Notes under the pieces: generated by a model
Told to the model about the DNA's origin: nothing
Database searches by the model: none
Seen by the model: only the letters and a program-made list of their open reading frames with translations
From: CAZFQG01 sp964520785
Lineage (GTDB): Bacteria; Planctomycetota; Planctomycetia; Pirellulales; Thermoguttaceae
Length of the DNA stretch: 29,443 bases
NCBI GenBank assembly: GCA_964520785.1
Contig: CAZFQG010000066.1
Span: 1 to 29,443 of the forward strand
Reading direction: 5' to 3'
In this document: piece after piece, positions 7,796-15,925 of the stretch
Position numbering within the stretch: position 1 is the first letter of the stretch
Layout: each line of letters begins with the position of its first letter
Position numbers and translations under genes: made by a program

Positions 7796-8983
7796 TCACT
7801 CATAGACGACCTCTCCGCCCAGGATCGTCTTGCGGACGAGCATGGGAGCCAGGGTGGGGTCGCTTTCGTCCGCGATGTCAAAGAGGACGAAATCAGCGAG
7901 AGAACCAGGTTCAAGACCACCAGGTTCTATCCCCAACAGGGTGGCCGGGTTCCGAACCGCCATCTGAATCGATTCCGCGAGGCTCAGTCCGGCGAACCGC
8001 ATGGCGTTGACGACGCCCGTCCCCAAGGGGGCAGACGCCCCGGCCATCACCTCTCTTTGGCCCGCCACGACCAGTTTTCCATTCGGGAGGATCTCCAGTT
8101 CGCAAAGTTCACTGTCATAGCGACCAGGAGGCAGACCGGCCAACCCGGAGATGTCGCTGGTGAGAACGCACCTCGCGACGGTCTTAGCGCGGACGAAGAC
8201 CTTGAACACGGCCGAGGGAAGATGGTGCCCGTCACCGATGAGTTCGGCCGTTAGACGATCGTCGGCGAGTTGCGCCCAAATGTAGTTGTGATGTCTCGGA
8301 AGATTCGCGTGCGCACCATTTCCAAGATGCGTCGAGAGAGTCGCTCCGGCGTCGACGGCGGCGGTGATCTGATCCTCCGTGGCCGCCGTGTGTCCCAGGG
8401 AGACAACGACTCCGGAAGCAACCGCCTTGCGGATGAATTGGGGGGTCGTTTCGTACTCCGGAGATAGGGTAAGAATGGCGATACGCCCGCCGGCCGCTTC
8501 CTGCATTCGCTGGAATTCGTCCCAGTCGGGGGGCCGAATGTGTTCGCGCGGGTGCGCCCCGCGCGGACCGTCCTCCCTCGCCAGGAACGGACCTTCGACG
8601 TGGATTCCGGCGATCCGAGCAGCGATTTCGGGGTGCGTTTGGCATGTTTTCGCGATCGTCCGTAGAGCGTGGTTCATTGCCGCGGCGCTCTGTGTCGTGA
8701 CCGTGGGGCAGCACCGGACCAGCCCGTGCGCGTCGTATGATAGAATAACCCGCCGCGTCTTCTCCACGGTGAGTTCCGGCGAGCAGAACTCCTGTCCCAG
8801 GTAACCGTTGATTTGGATGTCGATCAGTCCGGGAGCGATCCAGGGCCAATCGGCCGTGTCCTCTCTTTCGGGGCATGCCGTACACGAGGCGACTCTATTC
8901 CCGTCGATCTCCACCTGAATCGGCTCGCCGCTATCGAATCGTTTCCCACGGATTCGCATCCACGCGTCCTCGCACTTCTTCAT
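7796..8983 (-). CDS. nagA: N-acetylglucosamine-6-phosphate deacetylase
   Basis: A 395-residue amidohydrolase-superfamily enzyme of normal NagA length. It removes the acetyl group from GlcNAc-6-P, feeding amino-sugar catabolism or cell-wall recycling in the cytoplasm. Visible motifs: PGLIDIQING (51-60; Gln and Asn replace the HxH, as in the E. coli single-metal type), GIHVEGPF with metal ligand E130, GHTAA with H198, THLGNGAHA with H219, the substrate loop DGHH (251-254) and catalytic D277 in LTSDISG. It sits 31 bases downstream of the ThuA-domain gene on the same strand, so the two probably form an operon. No nagB or transporter is nearby. The ATG at 8983 has a weak ribosome site; ATG 8959 is possible. 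Confidence 0.93.
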   Translation of the reverse strand: MKKCEDAWMRIRGKRFDSGEPIQVEIDGNRVASCTACPEREDTADWPWIAPGLIDIQINGYLGQEFCSPELTVEKTRRVILSYDAHGLVRCCPTVTTQSAAAMNHALRTIAKTCQTHPEIAARIAGIHVEGPFLAREDGPRGAHPREHIRPPDWDEFQRMQEAAGGRIAILTLSPEYETTPQFIRKAVASGVVVSLGHTAATEDQITAAVDAGATLSTHLGNGAHANLPRHHNYIWAQLADDRLTAELIGDGHHLPSAVFKVFVRAKTVARCVLTSDISGLAGLPPGRYDSELCELEILPNGKLVVAGQREVMAGASAPLGTGVVNAMRFAGLSLAESIQMAVRNPATLLGIEPGGLEPGSLADFVLFDIADESDPTLAPMLVRKTILGGEVVYE

Positions 8984-9014
8984 GAGTTTGCCGGATCATG
9001 GGCCGAGCATCCTT

Positions 9015-10010
9015 TCACCGCGAGGGAGTCGAGTCGTCGCACTCGATATCCCCGGCCGCGTACTGCAACCCGTCGAGAAGGAATCTCAGCAGCGCCGGGC
9101 TTTCATAACTCTCCGGATAATGGCTGGGAGACAGATAGAAGACCCGCCCTTTCCCATACGGCTTAATCCACGAGACGTATCGGATATCATCAGCCGCTTT
9201 CCCTCTCGGATCGTTCATCGAATCGGTCTCCATCAATAGGAGCGGGCGGAAATCCTTTTTCGTGTAGGGACCGCGGAAGCAGTAGGGCTCGTCCACGTGT
9301 ATGAACGCCTCTTTTCCCTTGAATGCGGTGGTAAGCGGATGATCTGGCTCGACGACGCGAACCGTGACATACTGGCTGGGTGGGTGGTAATCGAAGGCCG
9401 CTCCGATCATTTCGGTAAACCCGGGCGAATTATTCAGCATCGTCGGCGCCCCGTGAATCGCGACAAGTCCTTTACCCGAACGGACGAAGTCGAGAAGCGA
9501 TTCCTCCAGCGATTCCGCTTTGGTTTGACGCGCGACTTCATCCAGGGCCCGGTAATCGGAATTGCGTTCCAGTTCGTCCAGGAAAAGGTTTCTGCGATCC
9601 CCTTTCGAACAGTTGTTGTTCAAAACGAGCACGTCGAAAGGAGATAGGTTCTCCGGCGCGAGCATCTCGATGTCGCGAGTGACGGTGACATCGAAGACAC
9701 CGGACTTCTTTCCCAGAATCTCCAGAACGCGGTCGACGTGAGGAATCACCTTGTGATCGAAGCCGGTGAACAGAGAGAATACCAGGACTTTCTTCGGCGC
9801 AGAGGAGTCGGGTTGCACCGTCGGTCCGCCAGGAGCTGCCTCCTCGACCCTTGCTTCCCACTCTGCCGTCGGGGGAACGATCGGGCCGGGCCGGGGCAAC
9901 TTTTCAGCAGATGCGCCTCCGGCGACCAATCCCAGGAGAACACAGGCCCTCCAAGCGACCGCGAAAGACTGGGCAAAGAAAAAAGTGCGAACTATTTTCT
10001 GTTTCCGCAT
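9015..10010 (-). CDS. Exported ThuA-domain protein
   Basis: A 331-residue protein. An N-terminal signal segment (about residues 8-35, ending GGASA) indicates export. The domain from residue 74 to about 320 is ThuA-like, a class I glutamine amidotransferase-type fold: KVLVFSLFTGFDH at the start, FDVLVLNNN (125-133), GKGLVAIHGAP (179-189) and a C-terminal GKGRVFYLSPSH. ThuA proteins were named from trehalose utilisation, and planctomycetes carry many secreted copies; the enzymatic activity is not established. It is the first gene of a probable operon with nagA, so a role in sugar or glycan use is plausible but inferred. It is divergent from purN with a promoter of its own. Confidence 0.85.
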   Translation of the reverse strand: MRKQKIVRTFFFAQSFAVAWRACVLLGLVAGGASAEKLPRPGPIVPPTAEWEARVEEAAPGGPTVQPDSSAPKKVLVFSLFTGFDHKVIPHVDRVLEILGKKSGVFDVTVTRDIEMLAPENLSPFDVLVLNNNCSKGDRRNLFLDELERNSDYRALDEVARQTKAESLEESLLDFVRSGKGLVAIHGAPTMLNNSPGFTEMIGAAFDYHPPSQYVTVRVVEPDHPLTTAFKGKEAFIHVDEPYCFRGPYTKKDFRPLLLMETDSMNDPRGKAADDIRYVSWIKPYGKGRVFYLSPSHYPESYESPALLRFLLDGLQYAAGDIECDDSTPSR

Positions 10011-10058
10011 GGTATTCCGTCCATTCGTAGGCTCAAGGCTTGTTTAAGTCTCCTGTTT

Positions 10059-10087
10059 AGCTTAGACGCAGCGGTCGGCGGTGTCAA
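10059..10087 (-). promoter_or_regulatory. Promoter of the thuA-nagA operon
   Basis: On the minus strand, a perfect TTGACA (10082-10087), 17-base spacer, TAAGCT (10059-10064). The -10 is weak against TATAAT but similar to the TAGACT used elsewhere here. Start near 10052, about 42 bases before the ATG at 10010. Confidence 0.5.
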
Positions 10088-10114
10088 GAAAGCCGCGTGC
10101 GGGCCGCGAAATAC

Positions 10115-10142
10115 TGGAATGTGCCCGATGCGACGATACAAT
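10115..10142 (+). promoter_or_regulatory. Possible promoter of purN
   Basis: TGGAAT (10115-10120), 16-base spacer, TACAAT (10137-10142). The -10 is good (5 of 6), the -35 poor. The start would fall near 10149, about 46 bases before the purN ATG. Confidence 0.3.
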
Positions 10143-10194
10143 AGACGCTCTGGAACTCAAAACGTGATGGAGAAACGGAGCGACGAGAAACGCG

Positions 10195-10833
10195 ATGGTA
10201 GACGAAGAAAGGCCCCCGTTGCGGATCGCCGTGTTGATATCCGGCGGAGGAACCACGCTGAAGAACTTGATTGAGAAGGATCAAAGGGGCGATATTGACC
10301 TCGACTTCCGCCTTGTGGTCGCCAACAAACCGCATGCAAGGGGGCTTCGCTATGCGGAAAAGGCAAGAATTCCAACGGAAATCATAGAAGCAAGCCGTTT
10401 CGAAACGGTACAGGCCTTTAGCGAAGCAGTTTTCGGCCGTTGCCGCGAGGCTGATGTCCAATGCGTGGTCATGGCCGGTTTTTTGAAACGGGTGGAAATT
10501 CCGCCGGATTTCGCGAATCGAGTCTTGAATATCCACCCTTCACTGATCCCGGCCTTCTGCGGAAAGGGATACTACGGTTCAAAAGTGCATGAGGCGGCGC
10601 TCGATTACGGCGTAAAAATCAGTGGATGTACGGTTCATTTCGCCGACAACGAGTACGACCACGGCCCGGTGATCTTGCAGCAAGCGGTTCCGGTAAAGGA
10701 CGATGATACACCCCAAACGCTCGCGGCACGGGTATTTGAGGCGGAGTGCGATGCCTATCCGATAGCGCTGCGGCTTTTCCACGAGGGTCGAATCGGGTTA
10801 TCGGGGCGCCGGGTCGTCATCCGAAGGGACTGA
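10195..10833 (+). CDS. purN: Phosphoribosylglycinamide formyltransferase
   Basis: A 212-residue cytoplasmic enzyme of purine synthesis that transfers a formyl group from 10-formyl-tetrahydrofolate to GAR. The phosphate-binding start is ISGGGTTLKN (residues 15-24, a variant of the common SGxGSN). The catalytic triad is visible: N112 and H114 in NIHPSLIP, and D155 in the EYDHGPVI segment. The folate region GYYGSKVH (125-132) is conserved. No other purine genes are adjacent. It is flanked by the divergent thuA gene and by an exported deacetylase gene, so it is probably transcribed alone. The ribosome site before ATG 10195 is weak. Confidence 0.93.
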   Translation: MVDEERPPLRIAVLISGGGTTLKNLIEKDQRGDIDLDFRLVVANKPHARGLRYAEKARIPTEIIEASRFETVQAFSEAVFGRCREADVQCVVMAGFLKRVEIPPDFANRVLNIHPSLIPAFCGKGYYGSKVHEAALDYGVKISGCTVHFADNEYDHGPVILQQAVPVKDDDTPQTLAARVFEAECDAYPIALRLFHEGRIGLSGRRVVIRRD

Positions 10834-10876
10834 ACCGGGAGCAATCCCCACCGGCGAGTGGACTCGTTCCGGCGAA

Positions 10877-10905
10877 TTGCCGAAAATGTTGCGGGAGGGT
10901 ACGAT
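10877..10905 (+). promoter_or_regulatory. Candidate promoter of the PEP-CTERM deacetylase gene
   Basis: TTGCCG (10877-10882), 17-base spacer, TACGAT (10900-10905), each 4 of 6 to consensus. Start near 10912, about 50 bases before ATG 10964, in the 130-base gap after purN. Confidence 0.35.
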
Positions 10906-10963
10906 GGAATTGCGTGGCTGAAGTCGTCCTGCCTACTTTTTTTACACACAATATTGAAGATCC

Positions 10964-12151
10964 ATGGTATTTGTCCGCATTCTTATGTCGATCTCGGCGG
11001 TCTTGGCGGTTTCCGCGAGGGTCCGGGCGGACGTGGGCGACGCTCATGTCGCTACGTGGCGGCACAACGCCCAGGCCGCCTACACGTTGACGTATGACGA
11101 CAATATGCCGGATCAGCTTAACTACATCGCTCCCGCTTTGGGAGAACGAGGATTGAGGGGGACCTTTTTCGTCAATCCGGCTCTGGCGTCATTTCATCGG
11201 CTGGGAAGCGGCTACGCCCAGCTTGCCTTGGACGGGCATGAGTTGGGCTCGCACACGCTGACTCACCAATCGGTGATCGTGAATGACCCCGCGTGGCCGA
11301 CGAGTTGCATGGAATCACTTGAGGAATTGGAAGAAGATTGCATTGAATCGAAAGCCCTGCTCGACGCACTGGTGCCGGGCGCGAAGACGGTCAGTTTCTG
11401 TTATCCCTACGGGCGCGAGGACGCGGACTCGCGCGGGGTCGTCGCCAATTACTTCCTTTCCGCGCGCGCCGTTCACACCTACACCAACTATCCATCGGGC
11501 CACTACCAGCCCAACCCGGCGACCCCGCCGGACATGTTCAGTTTGGGGTGTTTTCTGACCTCGGGCACCGGGAACGCCGGCGTTCCGAGTTTTCGTCACT
11601 ACGCGACGGCGGCGTCGACCTTCGCGGCGTACATTTCCGACACGCTCGCGGCGGGAGGTTGGGCGATCGAATACCGCCACAACCTTTGGGGAGAGAACCA
11701 AGCGGCCTACTGGGAACACCTCGACGAGCTGCAGATCCTTGGCGAACAAGGCATTCTTTGGAACGCGCCCCAGGGCGAGGTCGCCAAGTACATCTACTCG
11801 CGCGACGCGACCGATATCACGCTTATCGCCGCGACCGCCGAGTCCCTCGCACTTGCGGTGGACGATTCGCTCGATGACGAAATCTACGACATTCCGGTGA
11901 CCGTGAACGTACGGATTCCCGCAGACTGGGCCGAAACCGAGTTGACCATTTTTCATGGCCATCGCCCCCTTGAGGGCAGGACTTACTGGGAATCGGACGC
12001 CGCCTTCGTCGCTTTCGATGTCCTCGCGGACGGGGCGCGGATTACGATTTCGCCCGTCCTGCCGACGGTTCCGGAGCCGGGAACGGTCCTTCTACTTGGC
12101 GGCCTCGCGCTGGGAGTGGGCGCGCGGCGCCTTCGGCGGCGCCCCGCCTGA
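10964..12151 (+). CDS. Exported polysaccharide deacetylase-like protein with PEP-CTERM anchor
   Basis: A 395-residue protein with an N-terminal signal peptide (residues 1-22; ATG 10964 or the internal ATG 10985 both fit). The NodB-type domain shows the first motif as LTYDD (42-46) and the metal-binding HxxxH as HTLTH (97-101), both in GHELGSHTLTHQ context, then FCYPYG. The last 27 residues are a PEP-CTERM sorting signal: VPEPG (369-373), a hydrophobic helix and a basic RRLRRR tail. This family removes N- or O-acetyl groups from cell-surface glycans; the sorting tail implies processing by an exosortase encoded elsewhere. It is convergent with the topoisomerase gene (nine bases between stops). 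The exact glycan substrate cannot be told. Confidence 0.88.
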   Translation: MVFVRILMSISAVLAVSARVRADVGDAHVATWRHNAQAAYTLTYDDNMPDQLNYIAPALGERGLRGTFFVNPALASFHRLGSGYAQLALDGHELGSHTLTHQSVIVNDPAWPTSCMESLEELEEDCIESKALLDALVPGAKTVSFCYPYGREDADSRGVVANYFLSARAVHTYTNYPSGHYQPNPATPPDMFSLGCFLTSGTGNAGVPSFRHYATAASTFAAYISDTLAAGGWAIEYRHNLWGENQAAYWEHLDELQILGEQGILWNAPQGEVAKYIYSRDATDITLIAATAESLALAVDDSLDDEIYDIPVTVNVRIPADWAETELTIFHGHRPLEGRTYWESDAAFVAFDVLADGARITISPVLPTVPEPGTVLLLGGLALGVGARRLRRRPA

Positions 12152-12160
12152 AAAGCCGGA

Positions 12161-13312
12161 TCAATCGAGCCAGTCACGGTCCTTCAACCGCTTGGGAGTG
12201 TATTCCTCGGTAACGTAACTGATGTCCTTGCTCATCAAGGCCTCGACCTCCAGCTTGAAGCCGTTATCGAGCATCTTCCTGATTTCCTTCTGCCACGCCT
12301 TCTTCTTCGCGAACCAGGGGTAATTGGCGATCTGCTTGGCCCGTTTCCGGTCGGTATCATTGAGGTTGATCTTGACGCTGTCCGAAAGCTCGCACCGTTC
12401 GAAATCGATCGAACGCAGTCCGAGGAACCTCGCTCCCGGGATGGCCATCCGCTGTGATTCGTAGGCGAGATTAATCGATCCCTGCTTGATGACGCTGTAA
12501 ATGTAGTATCCCCAAGGATCATTGTCGAGAAGGCAATAAACCGGCAACTTCAGCTCATCGTGAAGGCGGTAAAGCATCCGGCGGACACCCCTTGGAGGTT
12601 GGCCCGCGCCGTGCGTAAGAATGCACCGATGCTCGCGCCAGAATTTATCTTCGTTGAACCGCTGCCAAACGGTGTCTTTTTCGACATGGAGAATGAATTC
12701 CGCGTTGCACTTCTTGAATTGGATGACGCGCGGCTCGACGATCGAGGGAATACCGTATCCGCCGGAACCCATCCGGGAACAGTCGATTTCGTCTCCACTG
12801 TCGATCAGCGTCAGTTCGCCGACCATTTCGCCCCGCTTCTGCGCGTAGAGGTGGAGTTCTTCCCGAAGACAATTCAGTATAACCTCGACGTCCTCGATCA
12901 CCGGATCGGACTCGGACTGGTCGTTGAAGGTCTCCTCCTTCGTCCCCGGAATACTGTGTTTGAGATTGTAGAACAGTCCCCGGAGACTTGTCGTCTTTCC
13001 CTCGCCGATCAGTTCGTGCGTCCCCTTGCCGACCAGGACCGTCTGCATGAAGCTTTTCGCCTGAGACAGATTGAACAACTGCCTCGTGGTGGTGTTCTTG
13101 CCCATCTCGAGGATCTTCTTCGTCTGGTTATACCGGACGTTGGAAAGAGAGCGGGTCGGAACTTGGAACTGGGGGTCGGCCGTCCGCTGCGCGGCGGAGA
13201 CGACGCCGTCGGCCAACGTTTGCAGCTTCTCCAATGTTCGCTTATCCACGTCGGACAGTTCGGCCTTCGGCCTCGCGGTGGAGCGGTCTCTTGTCGTTGT
13301 CTTCCTAGGCAT
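12161..13312 (-). CDS. top6A: DNA topoisomerase VI subunit A (Spo11/Top6A family)
   Basis: A 383-residue protein, the usual length for Top6A. Topoisomerase VI is a type IIB enzyme that cuts both DNA strands and passes another duplex through; subunit A makes the cut. The winged-helix part contains the catalytic tyrosine, probably Y115 in SLRGLFYNLKHS (109-120). The Toprim domain has E211 in HVEKD and D263/D265 in LLDNDPWGYYIY. The first 20 residues are basic and probably disordered. The gene normally lies next to top6B (ATPase subunit), but no top6B is in this window: upstream is a 520-base gap and then an unrelated peptidase. It could therefore act with a distant B subunit, or alone. No ribosome site precedes the ATG at 13312. 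Confidence 0.92.
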   Translation of the reverse strand: MPRKTTTRDRSTARPKAELSDVDKRTLEKLQTLADGVVSAAQRTADPQFQVPTRSLSNVRYNQTKKILEMGKNTTTRQLFNLSQAKSFMQTVLVGKGTHELIGEGKTTSLRGLFYNLKHSIPGTKEETFNDQSESDPVIEDVEVILNCLREELHLYAQKRGEMVGELTLIDSGDEIDCSRMGSGGYGIPSIVEPRVIQFKKCNAEFILHVEKDTVWQRFNEDKFWREHRCILTHGAGQPPRGVRRMLYRLHDELKLPVYCLLDNDPWGYYIYSVIKQGSINLAYESQRMAIPGARFLGLRSIDFERCELSDSVKINLNDTDRKRAKQIANYPWFAKKKAWQKEIRKMLDNGFKLEVEALMSKDISYVTEEYTPKRLKDRDWLD

Positions 13313-13441
13313 GACTTTTTCGAATGAGATGAACCCCGATGATGGCGCGGAGAATTCCGTCGCGAACCCCTCGCATGAGGGTATCAGCCTGGCACTGACA
13401 AACGGCCATCCTCATGAACAAAGCAACTCGCGCGAACCGGC

Positions 13442-13470
13442 ATTATCCTCCCCTGGGGTACGCGTGACAA
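13442..13470 (-). promoter_or_regulatory. Promoter of top6A
   Basis: On the minus strand, TTGTCA (13465-13470), 17-base spacer, GATAAT (13442-13447), each 5 of 6 to consensus. The spacer contains the palindrome CCCCAGGGG, a possible regulator site. Start near 13435, leaving a leader of about 120 bases. Confidence 0.55.
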
Positions 13471-13539
13471 GGTCACTTCCCAGCCAAACGCAGTTCGGGA
13501 CGACGGAACTGAAAAGGGGGCGAATTGGGGTTTGAGGTT

Positions 13540-13568
13540 TTGTAAGGATGGGATAAGCTTTGTAAACT
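13540..13568 (+). promoter_or_regulatory. Candidate promoter of a small RNA or of the metallopeptidase leader
   Basis: TTGTAA (13540-13545), 17-base spacer, TAAACT (13563-13568), each 4 of 6 to consensus. The -10 box lies inside the perfect palindrome TGTAAACTTTACA (13561-13573), which a repressor could occupy. An overlapping alternative is TTGAGG, 16 bases, TAAGCT. Confidence 0.35.
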
Positions 13569-13574
13569 TTACAC

Positions 13575-13653
13575 GAAAAAAGTGCTCGCGACGACTGGGA
13601 TATCCGCGACACCAGAGGCGTAACTCTCTTTAAGAAAAAGGGTTACGGCTTTT
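13575..13653 (+). ncRNA. Candidate small RNA or terminated leader of about 80 bases
   Basis: The stretch between the predicted start near 13575 and the terminator-like hairpin ending at 13653 has no ORF. It could form a first stem (TCGCG near 13586 with CGCGA near 13605) and then the terminal hairpin. It may be an independent small RNA, or an attenuated leader for the metallopeptidase gene starting 180 bases further on. No known RNA family was recognised. Confidence 0.3.
13619..13653 (+). terminator. Intrinsic terminator or attenuator hairpin
   Basis: CGTAACTC (13619-13626) pairs with GGGTTACG (13640-13647) over 8 bp with one G-T wobble. The loop holds TCTTTAAGA, which can pair on itself. 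GC and four T follow. It has no gene directly upstream on this strand, hence the small RNA or attenuator idea. Confidence 0.5.
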
Positions 13654-13834
13654 CGAGGAAGACCGATTCAATCGGCGGACGATATCGGCACCACGGTTGC
13701 AATAGATGTGGGAAAGCCGTTGACCCCTTGAATGCAAGCGGACGCGCGTCTGGGGGAATTACCTCAGGTTGCGAACTTCCGAAGTGGCCCAAAAAAGGCC
13801 GTTCGCGAAATCACTCATGGAAGGATCCGAGAGC

Positions 13835-14821
13835 ATGGAAGCTCGTTTTTTTCGCCTCGTTCTTATTGCGCTGGTGGCGTTTCTCTCGCTCGGCGCGTCT
13901 CACCGCAGTGCGAATTTCGTGGTGAACGCTCCAACGGCGGAATTCGCCAAGGAGGTGTCCCGAGCCGCCGAGGGCTTCCGAGAGTCTCTTGCTCTCGACT
14001 GGCTGGGCGAAAAACTTCCCGACTGGTCCGATCCCTGCGAAATGACGGTTCGCGTTGGACCCAACATGGGAGCGGGCGGCGCGACCACGTTCGTCTTTGA
14101 TAACGGCCAGGTCTTCGGCTGGAGGATGACGATTCAGGGTTCACGTGAACGGATCCTCGACTCCGTCCTCCCGCACGAGATCATGCACATGATCCTGGCC
14201 AGCCATTTTCGTCGGCCTCTCCCCCGATGGGCGGATGAGGGAGCCGCGACCAGCGTCGAATGTCACCAGGAGCGGGTGCGGTACAGGGAGATGCTCCAAC
14301 GATTTCTTCGAAGCGGCCGCGGAATGCCCTTCAGCACGATGTTCGTCCTCAAGGAATACCCCCGTGACGTGATGCCGCTGTACGCGCAGGGGTTTACGCT
14401 CGCGGAATTCCTGCTCGCCAAGAAAGGACGCGCCGCGTATCTGGAGTTCCTGGAGGACGGGATGGAGAGCGAGGATTGGCCCGGAGCCGTCAGGCGTCAT
14501 TACGGATATCCGGACATCGGCGACCTTCAGCACCGCTGGCTCGCTTGGGTTTCCCAGGGATTTCCCCCTCTCGAACCGGTTCGCGAAGGTCCGGAAATCC
14601 TTCTGGCCTCCGCGTCCGACGAGGAATCTCTGGTCAAGAGGAAACCGCGTCCGGAGCCGAATCTGGTCTATCACGTTCCCAAGAAGGGTTCGGACGACGA
14701 ACTCGTTCCGGTGAAACGCCCGCCCGGAAGGATTCCGGCGGGTCGCTCGCTCGACCAGCAGTTGACTCGCCCGCAGCCGATGGTGCAAATGGGCCAGACG
14801 ATTCTCGAGTGGAGAAGGTAG
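13835..14821 (+). CDS. Exported zinc metallopeptidase-like protein (HExxH gluzincin)
   Basis: A 328-residue protein when started at ATG 13835, which places a signal peptide right at the N-terminus (basic EARFFR, then a hydrophobic stretch to about residue 22). The zinc motif is HEIMH (114-118) with a downstream WADEGAA (133-139) whose E135 is the likely third ligand, as in peptidase MA-type gluzincins. The tail (about 240-328) is rich in P, K and R and looks disordered. Longer starts at 13769 or 13817 are open but would put a polar stretch in front of the signal peptide. It probably acts in the periplasm or at the cell surface. Its substrate is unknown. It follows a leader region with a possible attenuator and is probably monocistronic. 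Confidence 0.8.
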   Translation: MEARFFRLVLIALVAFLSLGASHRSANFVVNAPTAEFAKEVSRAAEGFRESLALDWLGEKLPDWSDPCEMTVRVGPNMGAGGATTFVFDNGQVFGWRMTIQGSRERILDSVLPHEIMHMILASHFRRPLPRWADEGAATSVECHQERVRYREMLQRFLRSGRGMPFSTMFVLKEYPRDVMPLYAQGFTLAEFLLAKKGRAAYLEFLEDGMESEDWPGAVRRHYGYPDIGDLQHRWLAWVSQGFPPLEPVREGPEILLASASDEESLVKRKPRPEPNLVYHVPKKGSDDELVPVKRPPGRIPAGRSLDQQLTRPQPMVQMGQTILEWRR

Positions 14822-14890
14822 ATTTCGACGACGGGAGCGATTGGTTCGCGTTGCCGCCGACATGGGGGGCGGCTAAGCCGAACGCCCATC

Positions 14891-14919
14891 TGGCGAACGG
14901 GCGGCGTCTCCGCTAGAAT
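14891..14919 (+). promoter_or_regulatory. Candidate promoter of the amidohydrolase-SpsF-LysE operon
   Basis: TAGAAT (14914-14919, 5 of 6) with a weak TGGCGA 17 bases upstream (14891-14896). The -10 is the same as in the 4144-4172 promoter. Start near 14926, about 95 bases before the GTG at 15020. Confidence 0.4.
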
Positions 14920-15019
14920 ATAGGTCCGGAGGGATGGAAGCCGCCATGGACGGCCTTTTCGGGAAGGAGCCTTGATAATTCGAGACCTGCCGCCTCAACC
15001 GAGAAGGGGAGCCGAACTA

Positions 15020-15925
15020 GTGAAGCGACGCGATTTTTTGACGACCACCGCGGGAATGGCATTCGCCGGAGGATTGCTTGCGACGGGCGCGGCCGCGCAA
15101 GACACCGGGGTTCTTCCGGAAAAGGCGAGAGCCGTTGTCTGGCCGGACCGCGATTTTCCCATCATCGACGCTCATGCGCACATGTTCCATCGGAGCGGTT
15201 CGAACTGGGATGAACTGGATCATAAGCTCATCGAGGCGGCGGACAAGCTGGGGATCGACCAGTTGTGTTGTTCGATTCTGACGCCCAAGCGGCCCGCCAC
15301 GGCGGAAGGGTTTCAGGAATGCAACCGCTGGATGGCGGATGACGCGCGGCGGTTTCCCGGCCGTGTTCTCGGTTACTGCTATGTCAACCCCCAGCACCGG
15401 AAGGAGGCCTTGGAGGATATCCGCCGTTGCGTCGAAGAGCACGGATTCATCGGGGTGAAGCTTTACAATGAACTTCGATGCACCGATCCGGCGGTGTTTC
15501 CCATCGTGGAACTGGCCATCGAACTGAAGGTGCCCATCCTGCACCACGCGGGACATTCGCACGCCTTCAACGAGAGCCAGCCGAACATCTCCGACGGCGC
15601 CCACTTTTCCGAGCTAGCGAAGCGTTATCCCGAGGCGATGATCATTTGCGGTCACATCGGCGGCGGAGGCGACTGGGAATGGCAGATCAAGGCGCTGCGG
15701 AATGCTCCGAGCGTCTATCTCGATACCAGCGGCAGCGTCATCGACGAGGGAATCGTCGAGATGTGCGTCGAGGTTTTGGGCCCCGAACGAGTTCTCTTCG
15801 CCTGTGACAACTCGATGACCGCGGGAATGGGGAAGCTCCTGGGAGCGCGACTGAACGAGACGGACCGCCGGAACATTCTGGGTCGCAATATGGCGGGCAT
15901 TTTAGGGAAACGGGAAACCACATGA
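15020..15925 (+). CDS. Tat-exported amidohydrolase (amidohydrolase_2 family)
   Basis: A 301-residue protein from GTG 15020, chosen because it gives a clean Tat signal (KRRDFLTTTAGMAFAGG) at the very N-terminus; a TTG at 14972 is open but only two bases from its AAGGAG. The metal-dependent TIM-barrel ligands are all visible: HAH (H52, H54) in IIDAHAHMFH, H175/H176 in ILHHAGHSH, H212 in ICGHIGG, and D263 in LFACDNS. Members hydrolyse lactones, amides or decarboxylate aromatic acids; the substrate cannot be assigned. Its stop overlaps the start of the next gene by four bases (ATGA), and that gene encodes a related protein without ligands. Confidence 0.85.
   Translation: MKRRDFLTTTAGMAFAGGLLATGAAAQDTGVLPEKARAVVWPDRDFPIIDAHAHMFHRSGSNWDELDHKLIEAADKLGIDQLCCSILTPKRPATAEGFQECNRWMADDARRFPGRVLGYCYVNPQHRKEALEDIRRCVEEHGFIGVKLYNELRCTDPAVFPIVELAIELKVPILHHAGHSHAFNESQPNISDGAHFSELAKRYPEAMIICGHIGGGGDWEWQIKALRNAPSVYLDTSGSVIDEGIVEMCVEVLGPERVLFACDNSMTAGMGKLLGARLNETDRRNILGRNMAGILGKRETT

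Larger units (their letters stand above)
13313..13834. other. Intergenic region between top6A and the metallopeptidase gene (522 bases)
   Basis: No protein-coding gene is supported. The left part holds the minus-strand top6A promoter. The middle holds a plus-strand promoter candidate (13540-13568), the palindrome TGTAAACTTTACA (13561-13573) and a strong hairpin followed by T (13619-13653). A small CCGAT/ATCGG hairpin follows near 13662-13675. Confidence 0.6.

Noticed and set aside
10877..10963. Terminator after purN from the T run near 10930
   Set aside because: No stem of adequate length precedes the seven T.
14853..14873. Terminator after the metallopeptidase gene
   Set aside because: A GCCGCC/GGCGGC stem exists, but no T tract follows and the stem is short, so it was not listed.
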